Below, in pieces: positions 8,872 through 17,138 of a stretch of DNA of 57,960 nucleotides. This DNA is from Candidatus Kuenenia stuttgartensis (GTDB lineage: Bacteria > Planctomycetota > Planctomycetia > Planctomycetales > Planctomycetaceae). The notes under the pieces are model-generated. The model did not search any database and was not told the DNA's origin. It saw only the letters and a program-made list of their open reading frames with translations. The DNA lies in the NCBI GenBank assembly GCA_945861465.1, contig CAMAVB010000010.1:1-57960 (forward strand), given 5' to 3'. Within the stretch, counting starts at the first letter, position 1, and the number at the start of each line of letters is the position of its first letter. Position numbers and translations under genes: made by a program.

Positions 8872-9768
8872 ATGACCGATTCAATTACATGTCAGCGCGG
8901 CACACACTCTCGTGCGGAATGGGTTGCAACGGCATGCGCGATGGAAGTGATGAGTCCCAAACCGGGCAACGTTGCTCCCGCGCGGGAATTCGCCGATTCG
9001 TCCATTGATGATTTCCTCAAGTCTGCGGGGGCGATTGCACCGGTGCTGTCGGGAGCGGATGAACGGACTCTGGGGGAAACAATTCTCCAGGCTGTTCAGG
9101 CGACTCGCCGGGTCGTGAATCACAACACGAATCTCGGCATCATTCTGCTGCTTTCACCGCTCGCAAAGGTTCCCCGCGACAGGTTGCTGTCGGAGGGGAT
9201 TTTGGAAGTCCTGGATGCGACAACCGTGGCGGACAGCTGCTTGGTTTATGAGGCCATTCGGATGACTCAACCTGCGGGATTGGGCAAAGCCAGAGAGCAG
9301 GATCTGAACGGCGAACCGACGCTCAATCTGCTGGAATGCATGCGATTGGCTGCGGATCGAGACATGATCGCGGCGCAGTACGCGAACGGATTTCAGCAAG
9401 TGCTGATCTGCGGACAGGATTGGCTGCGTGAAGCGGCAGCGACCAACGTTTCGCAGCCACAGCAGATTTCATGGCTTGCCGTGCGACTGCTGGCGGAGTT
9501 CGGTGACAGCCTGATTGCCCGGAAGTGCGGTCAGCAGATGTCCGACGTTGTTCGTGAAAAGGCTCAAAAACTGCTCGACAGCGGCTGGCCGATCCAGCAC
9601 GATTCAGCACCACGATTCGCTGAATTCGACTCCTTTCTGCGCGAAGACGGCAATCGCCGTAACCCCGGTACCACAGCCGATCTGATCGCCGCGATTCTGT
9701 TTACTGCTCTTCGGGATGGCCGGATCATTCCGGTCGGCGACTGGTTCAAAAGAAAGCCTGACTGTTGA
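8872..9768 (+). CDS. CitG-like triphosphoribosyl-dephospho-CoA synthase family protein
   Basis: A 298-residue member of the CitG/MdcB family. Characterised members make the triphosphoribosyl-dephospho-CoA precursor of the citrate or malonate lyase prosthetic group. Family features: an ACAMEVMSPKPGNVAPA segment (about 22-38), HNTNLGIILLLSPLA (about 84-98), and a final segment containing NPGTTADLIAAILFTALRDG. No citrate lyase or malonate decarboxylase genes are nearby. CitG-like genes also occur with archaeal-type C1 (methanopterin) genes in methylotrophs and Planctomycetes, so the true substrate is uncertain. ATG 8872 follows GGAAGA. The radical SAM gene follows after about 310 bases. Confidence 0.85.
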   Translation: MTDSITCQRGTHSRAEWVATACAMEVMSPKPGNVAPAREFADSSIDDFLKSAGAIAPVLSGADERTLGETILQAVQATRRVVNHNTNLGIILLLSPLAKVPRDRLLSEGILEVLDATTVADSCLVYEAIRMTQPAGLGKAREQDLNGEPTLNLLECMRLAADRDMIAAQYANGFQQVLICGQDWLREAAATNVSQPQQISWLAVRLLAEFGDSLIARKCGQQMSDVVREKAQKLLDSGWPIQHDSAPRFAEFDSFLREDGNRRNPGTTADLIAAILFTALRDGRIIPVGDWFKRKPDC

Positions 9769-10078
9769 CAAAACCTTGCCGGTATTTGAAGTTCCTTGCG
9801 TGCGCACGTATCGATTCGCATGCGGCCGATCATCAATTTTGACCAAAGGCTTGAAAATTATCGTATTTCCGCACAAAAATCACTGCGATCGCTTTCTACT
9901 GGCATGTCAGAGATGACTTATGCCCCGCGCGGTCAGAAATCAGACGTTCGCGAGTACTGGATCGTAACCCGAAGCGGCGGCGAGGGATTTGAATTTGCAG
10001 CCCTCGCTGACGCTTGCGGTTAATGTCACTTTCGGTCATCAAGATGTCGCAGGTAAATTTCACTCCCGATTGCATGAT
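9769..10078. other. 310-bp spacer with a dispersed inverted repeat
   Basis: Lies between the CitG-like and radical SAM genes. No gene is supported. Its 3' half holds the inverted repeat at 9965-10022; reading the radical SAM frame from 9989 would translate part of that repeat, which argues for the downstream start. Confidence 0.5.
9965..10022. repeat. Short inverted repeat, TAACCCGAAGC...GCGAGGG family
   Basis: The left arm 9965-9986 (TAACCCGAAGCGGCGGCGAG) and right arm 10001-10022 (CCCTCGCTGACGCTTGCGGT) match as reverse complements at about 19 of 22 positions around a 14-base loop. A second copy is at 4503-4560. Both copies lie between genes. Confidence 0.75.
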
Positions 10079-10909
10079 ATGCCCAGTTTGCAGCATCGAT
10101 TAAATCAGGCCGAATTAGCACGCAGACAATGGGAACACTGTCTGCTGTGTGAACATCGTTGCGGCGCAAACCGGGCGAGCGGCGAACGTGGGCCGTGTCA
10201 TGCGGGCGTCGAAGCTCGCGTGTTCAGACACAGGGTCGAATGCGGCGAGGAACCGGAACTCGTGCCATCGCATTTGTTTTACCTGTCAGGATGCGATCTG
10301 CGATGTGCATTTTGCATTGCGGAAGCAAACGCCTTCGATCCATCGCGAGGTCGTGTACTGACGTCTGAATTTCTGCAACGAGCGATTGCGTGGGGAAAAA
10401 CTCAGGGAGCCCGCAATCTGCAATGGGTCGGGGGTGAACCCACGATTCATATCCCGTCAATTCTTGCTGCACTTGCGACCTGCGCGGATTTACCTACGAT
10501 TGTCTGGAAATCGGATTTCTACGGCGCACCGGTTGCATTTGAATTGCTCGCTGGCGTGGTTGATGTCTACGTTGCCGATTTTAAGTTTGGCAACGATGAA
10601 TGCGCTGATCGCATCGCACGAGTTGAGAATTATTGCTCAGTAGTTACGCGCAATCTGAAGATCGCGGCGGAACAGTCGGACCTGATTGTGCGACACTTGC
10701 TGTTGCCGGGGCACCTCGATTGCTGTTTCCGGCCAATCATGGAATGGCTGAAAACGGAAATGCCGAACGTCAAATTCAGTTTGCGCGATGGGTATCAGCC
10801 TCGCTGGCAGGCGCGGCGACATTCTGAACTGGCCTTTCCGATACTGCGTTCGGAAGTTGAACAGGCGAGACAGCTCGCTGGAGAGGCGGGACTGAATGTC
10901 ATTGCCTGA
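10079..10909 (+). CDS. Radical SAM protein of the PflX/PflA-like family
   Basis: About 276 residues. The radical SAM cluster motif CxxxCxxC is seen as CDLRCAFC, preceded by an N-terminal cysteine pair region (CLLCEHRCGANR). The second conserved block is WVGGEPTIH, the SAM-binding GGE motif. This arrangement matches the PflX group of pyruvate formate-lyase-activating-enzyme homologues, whose targets are mostly unknown; no glycyl radical enzyme is encoded nearby. An upstream start at 9989 would translate the inverted repeat, so ATG 10079 (MPSLQHRLNQAEL) is chosen. Its stop overlaps the next small ORF by 14 bases, indicating co-translation. The first residues are the least certain part. Confidence 0.85.
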   Translation: MPSLQHRLNQAELARRQWEHCLLCEHRCGANRASGERGPCHAGVEARVFRHRVECGEEPELVPSHLFYLSGCDLRCAFCIAEANAFDPSRGRVLTSEFLQRAIAWGKTQGARNLQWVGGEPTIHIPSILAALATCADLPTIVWKSDFYGAPVAFELLAGVVDVYVADFKFGNDECADRIARVENYCSVVTRNLKIAAEQSDLIVRHLLLPGHLDCCFRPIMEWLKTEMPNVKFSLRDGYQPRWQARRHSELAFPILRSEVEQARQLAGEAGLNVIA

Positions 10910-11159
10910 TTCCCCGCCATTCCCCGTTGGCTCTTCCGCGCCACATCGATCCGATGATCTGTGCGATGACGATCTGTGCGATGAAGAGACCGCGATCACC
11001 GAGATCACTTTTCTGCCGGACGGACGGCTTTGCCTGTTTGGTGCCTCGCGTGAAATCCTCGAGATTATCGGGTCCCTTCAGCTCGGAGACCCTTCGCTGG
11101 ACTCCCGACTTGCTGCCTTGCGTACAACACAACCGGTATTCCCCGTGAATGATCGCTGA
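10896..11159 (+). CDS. Small acidic protein of unknown function
   Basis: 87 residues. The start overlaps the end of the radical SAM gene, and the stop is 2 bases before the AAA ATPase start, so the gene sits in the operon. A tandem 15-base duplication (10956-10984) encodes two DLCD(D/E) units, giving cysteines in a strongly acidic context. The second half looks like a small beta-alpha domain (TEITFLPDGRLCLFG, then REILEIIGSL). No family was recognised. The position upstream of the Ycf46-like ATPase suggests an accessory role. Confidence 0.65.
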   Translation: MSLPDSPPFPVGSSAPHRSDDLCDDDLCDEETAITEITFLPDGRLCLFGASREILEIIGSLQLGDPSLDSRLAALRTTQPVFPVNDR

Positions 11160-11161
11160 CC

Positions 11162-12826
11162 ATGACTGACCAATCCCGCAAGCCTGAACGCTCCACCGGA
11201 ACGCCGCTGCCGAAAGTGCTCCCGACCGAAGGCAAGCGAGCTAAGTCCGTCGAGGTCCCGCGAGCGGCCACGCCCCAGCAGGAGCTTGATGTCCTGATTC
11301 GAGCACGGTATCCGATCGTGTATGTCGTCAGTTGGGAAGAAGAACGGGTGGAACGCTGCCTGCGAAAAATTGCCGAGGCCCGAAACAAGAAGTTGTTCGT
11401 GTGGACGATCACGCAGGGGATTGTCCGATCCGGTGCAGAGCCGTCCCGAACTAAGTCAGGTGCCAACAACACGACAGACCCTGTCATGGCACTGGATGCG
11501 GTCGTCGATCAGGTCGAACCAGCGATTTACCTGTTTAAGGATCTGCATCCGTTCACGTCCGGTGAGCGTTGTAATCTGACCGTGATCCGCAAGCTGCGTG
11601 ATGTGGCGCATCATGTCCGAGACACCTACAAGTCCATCGTGATCGTGTCACCCGAGATGCAGATCGCATCAGAGCTGTCAAAGGACATCACCGTCCTTGA
11701 ATTTGGCCTGCCGCGTCCCAGCGACTTCAGTCAGCTACTTGATCGCATTGTCGAGGACGTCAAAGACAATCCGCAGGTGCGAATCAATCTGGAGGGAGAT
11801 TCACGTGAACGATTGTTGCACGCGGCACGCGGATTGACGCTGAAAGAGGCGGAGAATGTGTTTGCGAAAACTCTGGTGCTCGATGGAAAACTCGACTCGG
11901 ATGATGTCAGCGTTGTCTTCAGCGAGAAGCAGCAGATCATCAGGAAGAGCGGACTACTCGAGTACTACGAATCGAAAGAAGAATTCACCGAGGTCGCCGG
12001 GCTCACGAATCTGAAAGACTGGCTGACTAAGCGCTCAATCGCTTTTTCAGATCGGGCGGCGAAATTTGGGCTGCCCGCTCCCAAGGGAGTTTTATTGCTG
12101 GGAGTGCAGGGCTGCGGAAAGAGCTTATGCGCGAAGGCAGTTTCGGGGCTCTGGAAATTGCCTCTCCTGAGGTTTGATTTGGGGCGCATGTTCAGCAGCC
12201 TCGTGGGTTCAAGTGAAGAGAATGTGCGGCGCGCACTACAAACCGCAGAGAGCATTGCGCCCGCGATTTTGTGGATCGACGAAATCGATAAAGCCCTGGC
12301 GGGTTCCACGTCTTCCTCGGGAAGTGACGGCGGTACGGCTTCGCGCGTATTTGGTACGCTGCTGACGTGGCTCTCAGAAAAAACAGCTCCGGTTTTTGTG
12401 ATCGCGACAGCCAACGATATCAGCCATTTGCCTCCGGAATTACTGCGAAAAGGACGACTGGATGAAATCTTTTTTGTGGATTTGCCGTTAGTTTCGGAAC
12501 GGGAGGAATTGTTTCGGATCCATCTGCGACGACGGGGCCGTAATCCCCTGGAATTCGATCTGTCCGAACTGGCCCGCGGAAGCGAAGGGTTCAGCGGCGC
12601 GGAGATCGAAGAAGCAATTATTTCCGCACTTTTCGATTCTTTCAGTCGTCAGGTCCCACTGGATACAAAAATTGTCCGTGCCAGCCTTGCGGAAACTGTA
12701 CCGCTTTCCAGAACAATGAACGAGGAATTAAGCCGACTTCGTAACTGGGCAGCCGGTCGTGCTCGACCAGCGTCCGGGGTGGCTCCCAAAATTACCGAAG
12801 AATCCCGACGAAAAATCGAGTTATAG
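11162..12826 (+). CDS. Ycf46-like AAA+ ATPase
   Basis: A 554-residue AAA+ ATPase. The N-terminal ~270 residues hold a degenerate nucleotide-binding-like region that starts with LDVLIRARYPIVYVVSWEE, as in the cyanobacterial/plastid Ycf46 group. The C-terminal AAA domain has Walker A GVQGCGKS (about 318-325), Walker B ILWIDEIDKA, sensor/arginine-finger region LLRKGRLDEIFFVDLP, and the lid with GFSGAEIEEAI. Ycf46 proteins have been linked to photosynthesis regulation in cyanobacteria, but the molecular role is unclear and this organism is unlikely to be phototrophic. The next genes are Ycf35/DUF1257-like and DUF2997-like, an association also found in cyanobacteria. The stop of the upstream small ORF is two bases away. 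Confidence 0.9.
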   Translation: MTDQSRKPERSTGTPLPKVLPTEGKRAKSVEVPRAATPQQELDVLIRARYPIVYVVSWEEERVERCLRKIAEARNKKLFVWTITQGIVRSGAEPSRTKSGANNTTDPVMALDAVVDQVEPAIYLFKDLHPFTSGERCNLTVIRKLRDVAHHVRDTYKSIVIVSPEMQIASELSKDITVLEFGLPRPSDFSQLLDRIVEDVKDNPQVRINLEGDSRERLLHAARGLTLKEAENVFAKTLVLDGKLDSDDVSVVFSEKQQIIRKSGLLEYYESKEEFTEVAGLTNLKDWLTKRSIAFSDRAAKFGLPAPKGVLLLGVQGCGKSLCAKAVSGLWKLPLLRFDLGRMFSSLVGSSEENVRRALQTAESIAPAILWIDEIDKALAGSTSSSGSDGGTASRVFGTLLTWLSEKTAPVFVIATANDISHLPPELLRKGRLDEIFFVDLPLVSEREELFRIHLRRRGRNPLEFDLSELARGSEGFSGAEIEEAIISALFDSFSRQVPLDTKIVRASLAETVPLSRTMNEELSRLRNWAAGRARPASGVAPKITEESRRKIEL

Positions 12827-12924
12827 TAGACTAAATGCCCGGTCATCGATCTCTCATCGACGTAACGCGATCATCCTGAAGTTCGTCTGTTCGTGCATGA
12901 ACATGCTCAATTGCGAGGTGAGTT

Positions 12925-13383
12925 ATGAGTACCGTAATGGTAATTGCTCCATTAGTCATTGCAAATTGGTCGGTCATTTCTGCGGCCGTCGTCGGAGCTG
13001 TCGGTGTACTGGGATTTGCCACAGTGAATGAAGGAGTGACCGCCAGTCGTCGTGTGAAGGAAACAAACCGCGCTGAGATTGAACTGGACGAAAGCGAGAT
13101 TCTGGAGGGAAGTGGTGGTTCCGGCGAAGAAATCGTTGTTGAAAAAGACGACGTGCGTGCGATCTTCTCGCGCGACGCACGGGGCGCTCTGAAGGTCTGC
13201 GTGGAGGGTCATGGCCGTTCAAAGGCCGAACTTCGGCAGATCGGCGAGGAGCTGATTGGTCGCGTCACTCAACAGTACGTCTATCATCGCGTGGTTACGG
13301 AATTAGCAAACCGAAACATGGCTATTGTGAATGAAGAAGTGTCGGAAGATCGTACGGTGAAGATTCGAGTCCGTAACTGGTGA
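12925..13383 (+). CDS. Ycf35/DUF1257-like protein
   Basis: 152 residues. A hydrophobic N-terminal stretch (about 5-33, IAPLVIANWSVISAAVVGAV) looks like one membrane helix or a signal anchor; plastid Ycf35 is soluble. The C-terminal half carries the DUF1257 signature region GRVTQQYVYHRVVTELANRN, then alternating charged residues. Its place between a Ycf46-like ATPase and a DUF2997 protein matches the conserved neighbourhood and supports the assignment. ATG 12925 follows GAGGTGA at 6-7 bases. Biochemical function is unknown. Confidence 0.8.
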   Translation: MSTVMVIAPLVIANWSVISAAVVGAVGVLGFATVNEGVTASRRVKETNRAEIELDESEILEGSGGSGEEIVVEKDDVRAIFSRDARGALKVCVEGHGRSKAELRQIGEELIGRVTQQYVYHRVVTELANRNMAIVNEEVSEDRTVKIRVRNW

Positions 13384-13419
13384 TTGAAGATTACAAAGTC
13401 CCGGGAAAGGAAAATCATC

Positions 13420-13623
13420 ATGGCGGAAGAACTTGAAATTGAAATCGGCCCGACCGGACAAGTCGTCGTCAGAACGATCGGCATCAAAGGATCGAAGTGC
13501 ATTGATGCCGCTGAGTTTATTGCGAGGATTGTCGGTCGCGAAGAGTCGCGTGTCCTGACAAGCGAGTATCATGAGACGGATCTGCACGTCGAACGACATC
13601 AGAACATTCATCGACGGCATTGA
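13420..13623 (+). CDS. DUF2997 family protein
   Basis: 67 residues. It begins with MAEELEIEIGPTGQVVVRTI and continues GIKGSKCIDAAEFIARIVG, the DUF2997 pattern of a short beta-hairpin, a conserved GxKGxxC and a helix. The single cysteine after KGSK is the conserved one. DUF2997 proteins usually lie next to Ycf35, as here. ATG 13420 follows GGGAAAGGA; an in-frame upstream start at 13384 has no better support. The next gene starts 14 bases after the stop. Confidence 0.8.
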   Translation: MAEELEIEIGPTGQVVVRTIGIKGSKCIDAAEFIARIVGREESRVLTSEYHETDLHVERHQNIHRRH

Positions 13624-13637
13624 AGTGAATCCGGAAC

Positions 13638-14669
13638 ATGGCGCAGTGCAGCAACTGTCAGTTTCAGAATATGCCGGGCGTGACGCATTGCGGTCGCTGC
13701 GGTGCATCGCTGACCCTGCGCACAGCGGTCATCAATGTTCATCCGCCACGTGCCAATTCCTGGGCGAAGTCGTGGCGTAAGACGTTTCTGGCACGGTTCA
13801 TGCGATCTGCGCGGGGATCGGCCCGGTCCGCGAATCGGCAGTGGGGATTGAGTCCGAACGCGGAGTTGCCTTCGTTGGGGCTGCTGTGCCGTCTGGTCGT
13901 GCCTGGCTGGGCACAAATTCATTCCGGGCAGGCGACGTTTGGAAAGTCGCTGCTGGTGGGATATGCGGTCCTTTTTGCCGCCGCAGCAGCTTGCTTCGGG
14001 TCTTCAGCCTGTTCGTTCCTGCTTGGCATGGCCTTTGCCTGCCACGGCATTTCCGTTTACGACGTGGCTCGACGGTCCTCGGTGGGACTAAAGAACCGTG
14101 CCTTTCGAGTCCTGCTGGGCTGCGGATTGTTGGGGTCGCTCGTGTACATTCCCGGCTATTCCTTTGCAACACGCTTTGTCGATGCGGTGGTGATTCAGCA
14201 GAATGGTTATCCGCTGCAGGCCGGAGACGTGTTGCTAGTCCGCCGTTTCAACTACAGTCAATTGACTCCGCGCGCGGGTGACGTCGTGCAGTACGAGATT
14301 GCGGGCGACAGCGTCATGGGACGCACAGCAGCCGGGGTCGCAGCAAGATACCTGATCCAGGGTGCGAGAATCGATCGAGTGCTGGCCGGGCCGGGACAAG
14401 TCATCACCTGGGAAAACGGTCAACTCACTGTGGATGGACAGCGATCTCCCTGGCGACCCTTGAACCCGGGAGGAGCGCCGGCGTCGCTCGGCGTCACACT
14501 GCCGTCTGACTCATGGTTCATTCTGCCAAGTACCGATGTTGCCACTGGAGGATTTCAGCCGACAAAGGAGAATTGGGAAACGTGGAGTATCGTGAAAACG
14601 CCTCAGATTGAAGGGCGAATTGTCTGGAGATCATGGCCATGGTCGCGGATCGGCTTCGTTGATGACTGA
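13638..14669 (+). CDS. Zinc-ribbon membrane protein with S26 signal-peptidase-like domain
   Basis: 343 residues. The N-terminal zinc ribbon has two CxxC pairs (CSNCQFQNMPGVTHCGRC, residues 4-21). Several membrane helices follow (about 110-145 and 155-180). The C-terminal third resembles the S26/signal peptidase I fold: LQAGDVLLVRRFNYSQLTPRAGD, a GPGQVITWENGQLTVDG strand pair, and a late SWFILPS segment. The usual SM.P serine motif and the RR-lysine region are not seen where expected, so peptidase activity is doubtful. Planctomycetes often have such multi-domain S26 proteins. It lies between DUF2997 and the TPR gene and overlaps the first in-frame candidate start of the TPR gene. Confidence 0.75.
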   Translation: MAQCSNCQFQNMPGVTHCGRCGASLTLRTAVINVHPPRANSWAKSWRKTFLARFMRSARGSARSANRQWGLSPNAELPSLGLLCRLVVPGWAQIHSGQATFGKSLLVGYAVLFAAAAACFGSSACSFLLGMAFACHGISVYDVARRSSVGLKNRAFRVLLGCGLLGSLVYIPGYSFATRFVDAVVIQQNGYPLQAGDVLLVRRFNYSQLTPRAGDVVQYEIAGDSVMGRTAAGVAARYLIQGARIDRVLAGPGQVITWENGQLTVDGQRSPWRPLNPGGAPASLGVTLPSDSWFILPSTDVATGGFQPTKENWETWSIVKTPQIEGRIVWRSWPWSRIGFVDD

Positions 14670-14727
14670 CTCAGAGACTCCACACAGCCACAGCGAATTA
14701 TTTACGTTGAAGATCAAAGGGAATCGG

Positions 14728-15498
14728 ATGGGTCGGTTCGACAAACTGGAAGTCTCGGCAGAACAGCCCGACGAACGACAATCGTCCAGGGCAGAAAACG
14801 CTCGCCGGGACAGGAGTTGGCTGGATCAGGCAATCGAAGAGCGGCGATGTGGGCACTACGAAAACGGGCTGCGATTGTATTCGAGAGCACTTGAAGAGGA
14901 TAAATCGCTCGTGAGCGGCTGGCTGGGGCAGGTCCAGATGCTCATTTTCCTTGACGAGCTGGTTGAAGCGGAATTGTGGAGCCGCAAGGCGTTGGAATTG
15001 TTCCCTGGAAATGGGGACTTAATGGCCGGTCGGGCCCAGGCACTCGGTCGCAACGGAGATCTGACCGAGGCACTTGTGCTCTCGGACGGATCGCTGAGAC
15101 AATCCGGACAGTCGGCCTATCGCTGGCAGGTCCGTGGCGAGTTGATGGCTGCAACGCGGCAGGACACTGACCGACACTGCTTTGACAAAGCAATGCAAGC
15201 CGATCCGGACTGGCTTGTTCCGCTGGAAATTGCAGCGGCTTACGTCCATTTCAATCTGCCTGGTCGTGCAGTCGATCGAGTCAGGCGTTCCGTGGCACTC
15301 GCGCCGGAACGATACTTCGCCTGGTTTGTACAGGGCCGTGTCGAAAGAGAGCTCGGCCTGTCTACGGCGGAAAAGAGTTTTCGTCGCTGCCTTGATTTGT
15401 GTCCCGGGCATATCGAAGCGGCAAGGTGCCTGAGGGAACTTGAGCAGAGCGGTCGGTCGCTGAAGCAGATGTGGCGTCGTATATTCGGGAGTCGATAA
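14728..15498 (+). CDS. Tetratricopeptide repeat protein
   Basis: About 256 residues made largely of TPR-like helix pairs: RRCGHYENGLRLYSRALEED, VEAELWSRKALELFPGNGDL, DTDRHCFDKAMQADPDW, and STAEKSFRRCLDLCPGHIEAA. ATG 14728 (MGRFDKLEVS) is preceded by AAAGGG at a good distance and looks like a natural start; ATG 14662, which overlaps the upstream stop, is the alternative. No signal peptide is seen from the chosen start, so it is probably a cytoplasmic scaffold. The stop overlaps the PilT start (TAATG), indicating translational coupling and a possible link to pilus or secretion ATPase function. Confidence 0.8.
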   Translation: MGRFDKLEVSAEQPDERQSSRAENARRDRSWLDQAIEERRCGHYENGLRLYSRALEEDKSLVSGWLGQVQMLIFLDELVEAELWSRKALELFPGNGDLMAGRAQALGRNGDLTEALVLSDGSLRQSGQSAYRWQVRGELMAATRQDTDRHCFDKAMQADPDWLVPLEIAAAYVHFNLPGRAVDRVRRSVALAPERYFAWFVQGRVERELGLSTAEKSFRRCLDLCPGHIEAARCLRELEQSGRSLKQMWRRIFGSR

Positions 15499-16577
15499 TG
15501 TCGTGGTCGCTGGAAAAGATTCTGAAAGCAGCTCGCCATTACCACGCGAGCGACGTGCATCTCATCCGTGATATCGCGCCAGTTCTGCGGATTAACGGCG
15601 AAATTCGACCTATCGACGGCGAGCCACTGGATGTCGGAACATTAACATCGATCGTCTATGGCGCACTGAATGAACCATTGAAGGAACAACTTGAACGTAC
15701 CTGGCAGTTGTGCTTCTCCAAACACTGGCCGGAAATCGGTCGATTCCGCATCGCCGTCTATTTTCATGCGGGTTGCCCGGAAATGTCCATTCGGTTGTGC
15801 GAGACCGTCGTTCGTTCCCGGGAAGACCTCAAGTTGCCGCCCATTGTTGAAGAATTGACGCGACAACCGAATGGATTGATTCTGGTGACTGGTCCCACCG
15901 GCATGGGAAAGACGACAACGCTGAACTACATGATTGACTCCATCAATCGACACCGCCGATCAAAGATTGTCACGATCGAAGATCCGATCGAATTTGTACA
16001 CGAAAACCAGCGCAGCATTATCGTGCAGCAGGAAGTGATGACGGACGTGCGATCGTTTCGTGATGCTCTCGTGCATGTATTGCGTCAGGATCCCGATGTC
16101 ATCGTGATCGGAGAGATGCGTAATCTGGAGACCATTGAAACTGCGCTGATCGCGGCCGAGACAGGCCATCTTGTGCTGGCGACACTCCATACACCGGACT
16201 CCGTTCAGACAGTTCAGCGAATCTACAGCGTGTTTCCTGCCGAGCAGCAGAATTCCATTGTCACTCAAGTCGCCAATAGCCTGAAAGCCATCATCTCCCA
16301 GAAACTGGTGCCACTAGCCAACGGTAAGGGCCAGGTGCTTGCAAGCGAAATCTGTATCGTCACCAATGCCGTTCGCAACCACATCCGCGAACGAACAGTG
16401 CATCAGATTTACAGCGAAATGCAGACGGGGCGAAAACACCAGATGCAGACCATGGATGGAGCGCTGCTGGACCTGTACCAGCGAGGTGAAATTACCTACG
16501 ACACAGCATTGTCAAATGCTCGGGAACCGTCCCACATTCAGCACAAAACGGGGCAAGCAAGTCCTCCCAGAGTTTGA
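15498..16577 (+). CDS. PilT-like twitching-motility ATPase
   Basis: About 359 residues, the normal PilT length. The N-terminal PAS-like subdomain contains ASDVHLIRDIAPVLRINGE. The RecA-like core has Walker A GPTGMGKTTT, Asp box TIEDPIEFVH, Walker B VIVIGEMRNLET and His box TGHLVLATLHTPDSVQTVQR. The C-terminal AIISQKLVP...YQRGEITYDTAL is PilT-specific. PilT ATPases power retraction of type IV pili. No other pilus genes are in the window, so it may serve a pilus system encoded elsewhere. The ATG overlaps the TPR stop (TAATG), so it belongs to the same operon. Confidence 0.9.
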   Translation: MSWSLEKILKAARHYHASDVHLIRDIAPVLRINGEIRPIDGEPLDVGTLTSIVYGALNEPLKEQLERTWQLCFSKHWPEIGRFRIAVYFHAGCPEMSIRLCETVVRSREDLKLPPIVEELTRQPNGLILVTGPTGMGKTTTLNYMIDSINRHRRSKIVTIEDPIEFVHENQRSIIVQQEVMTDVRSFRDALVHVLRQDPDVIVIGEMRNLETIETALIAAETGHLVLATLHTPDSVQTVQRIYSVFPAEQQNSIVTQVANSLKAIISQKLVPLANGKGQVLASEICIVTNAVRNHIRERTVHQIYSEMQTGRKHQMQTMDGALLDLYQRGEITYDTALSNAREPSHIQHKTGQASPPRV

Positions 16578-16638
16578 CTCTGGCTTCCACGACGCACAGG
16601 AAATTCGCACGGTCGGTGGGCTCGACTCCTGAGCTCCG

Positions 16639-17097
16639 CTATGACACAACTGCCGTGGAATGTGATGAAAGCGTTTTTTCAATCTCCGTCAGGCTGCGGA
16701 AAATATCGCGTTCATGGGATTCGACAGTGGTCAGCAGATCAGCGGCCTCAGAGTCGCCAGCGGTGCGAAGCGAAACGACGGCAGTGCTGATTCGGTTGCA
16801 CACTGATTCATGGCTGCGTTTCAGGCCGCTCATCACGGACTGCAATGACAGGAACTGCTGGTCCGTGTACTCGGTCGGAAATGAGCCGAAATCGATGGAG
16901 TGTTCGCGCGCGTCCAACAGGGCCGCGATGTCTGCCACATCCTGGCGCTGACGTGCGGCCAGGACAATGACCTGAGCTTCATCCGACGCGGCATCCGCCG
17001 CAACCCACAGCGAACATTCGGCAACGTACTGCAGAAAGCTCCGGGCCATCTGAATCAGAACGCCGTTCAGAAGGACTTCGTTATCCTGGCACGTCAT
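16639..17097 (-). CDS. Helical protein of unknown function
   Basis: 152 residues, predicted almost wholly alpha-helical. Long amphipathic stretches include LLNGVLIQMARSFLQYVAEC, QVIVLAARQRQDVADIAALL and a C-terminal helix of about 40 residues. The helices could form a four-helix bundle. No metal-ligand pattern of ferritin-like proteins is clear. ATG 17097 follows GCAGG; an in-frame TTG lies two codons upstream. It is convergent with pilT and immediately downstream of nuoN on the same strand, so it may be transcribed as the last gene of the complex I operon. Confidence 0.6.
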   Translation of the reverse strand: MTCQDNEVLLNGVLIQMARSFLQYVAECSLWVAADAASDEAQVIVLAARQRQDVADIAALLDAREHSIDFGSFPTEYTDQQFLSLQSVMSGLKRSHESVCNRISTAVVSLRTAGDSEAADLLTTVESHERDIFRSLTEIEKTLSSHSTAVVS

Positions 17098-17138
17098 TTC
17101 CAAACCTGCATATCCATCAAGAAAAACAACTGCGGAGA

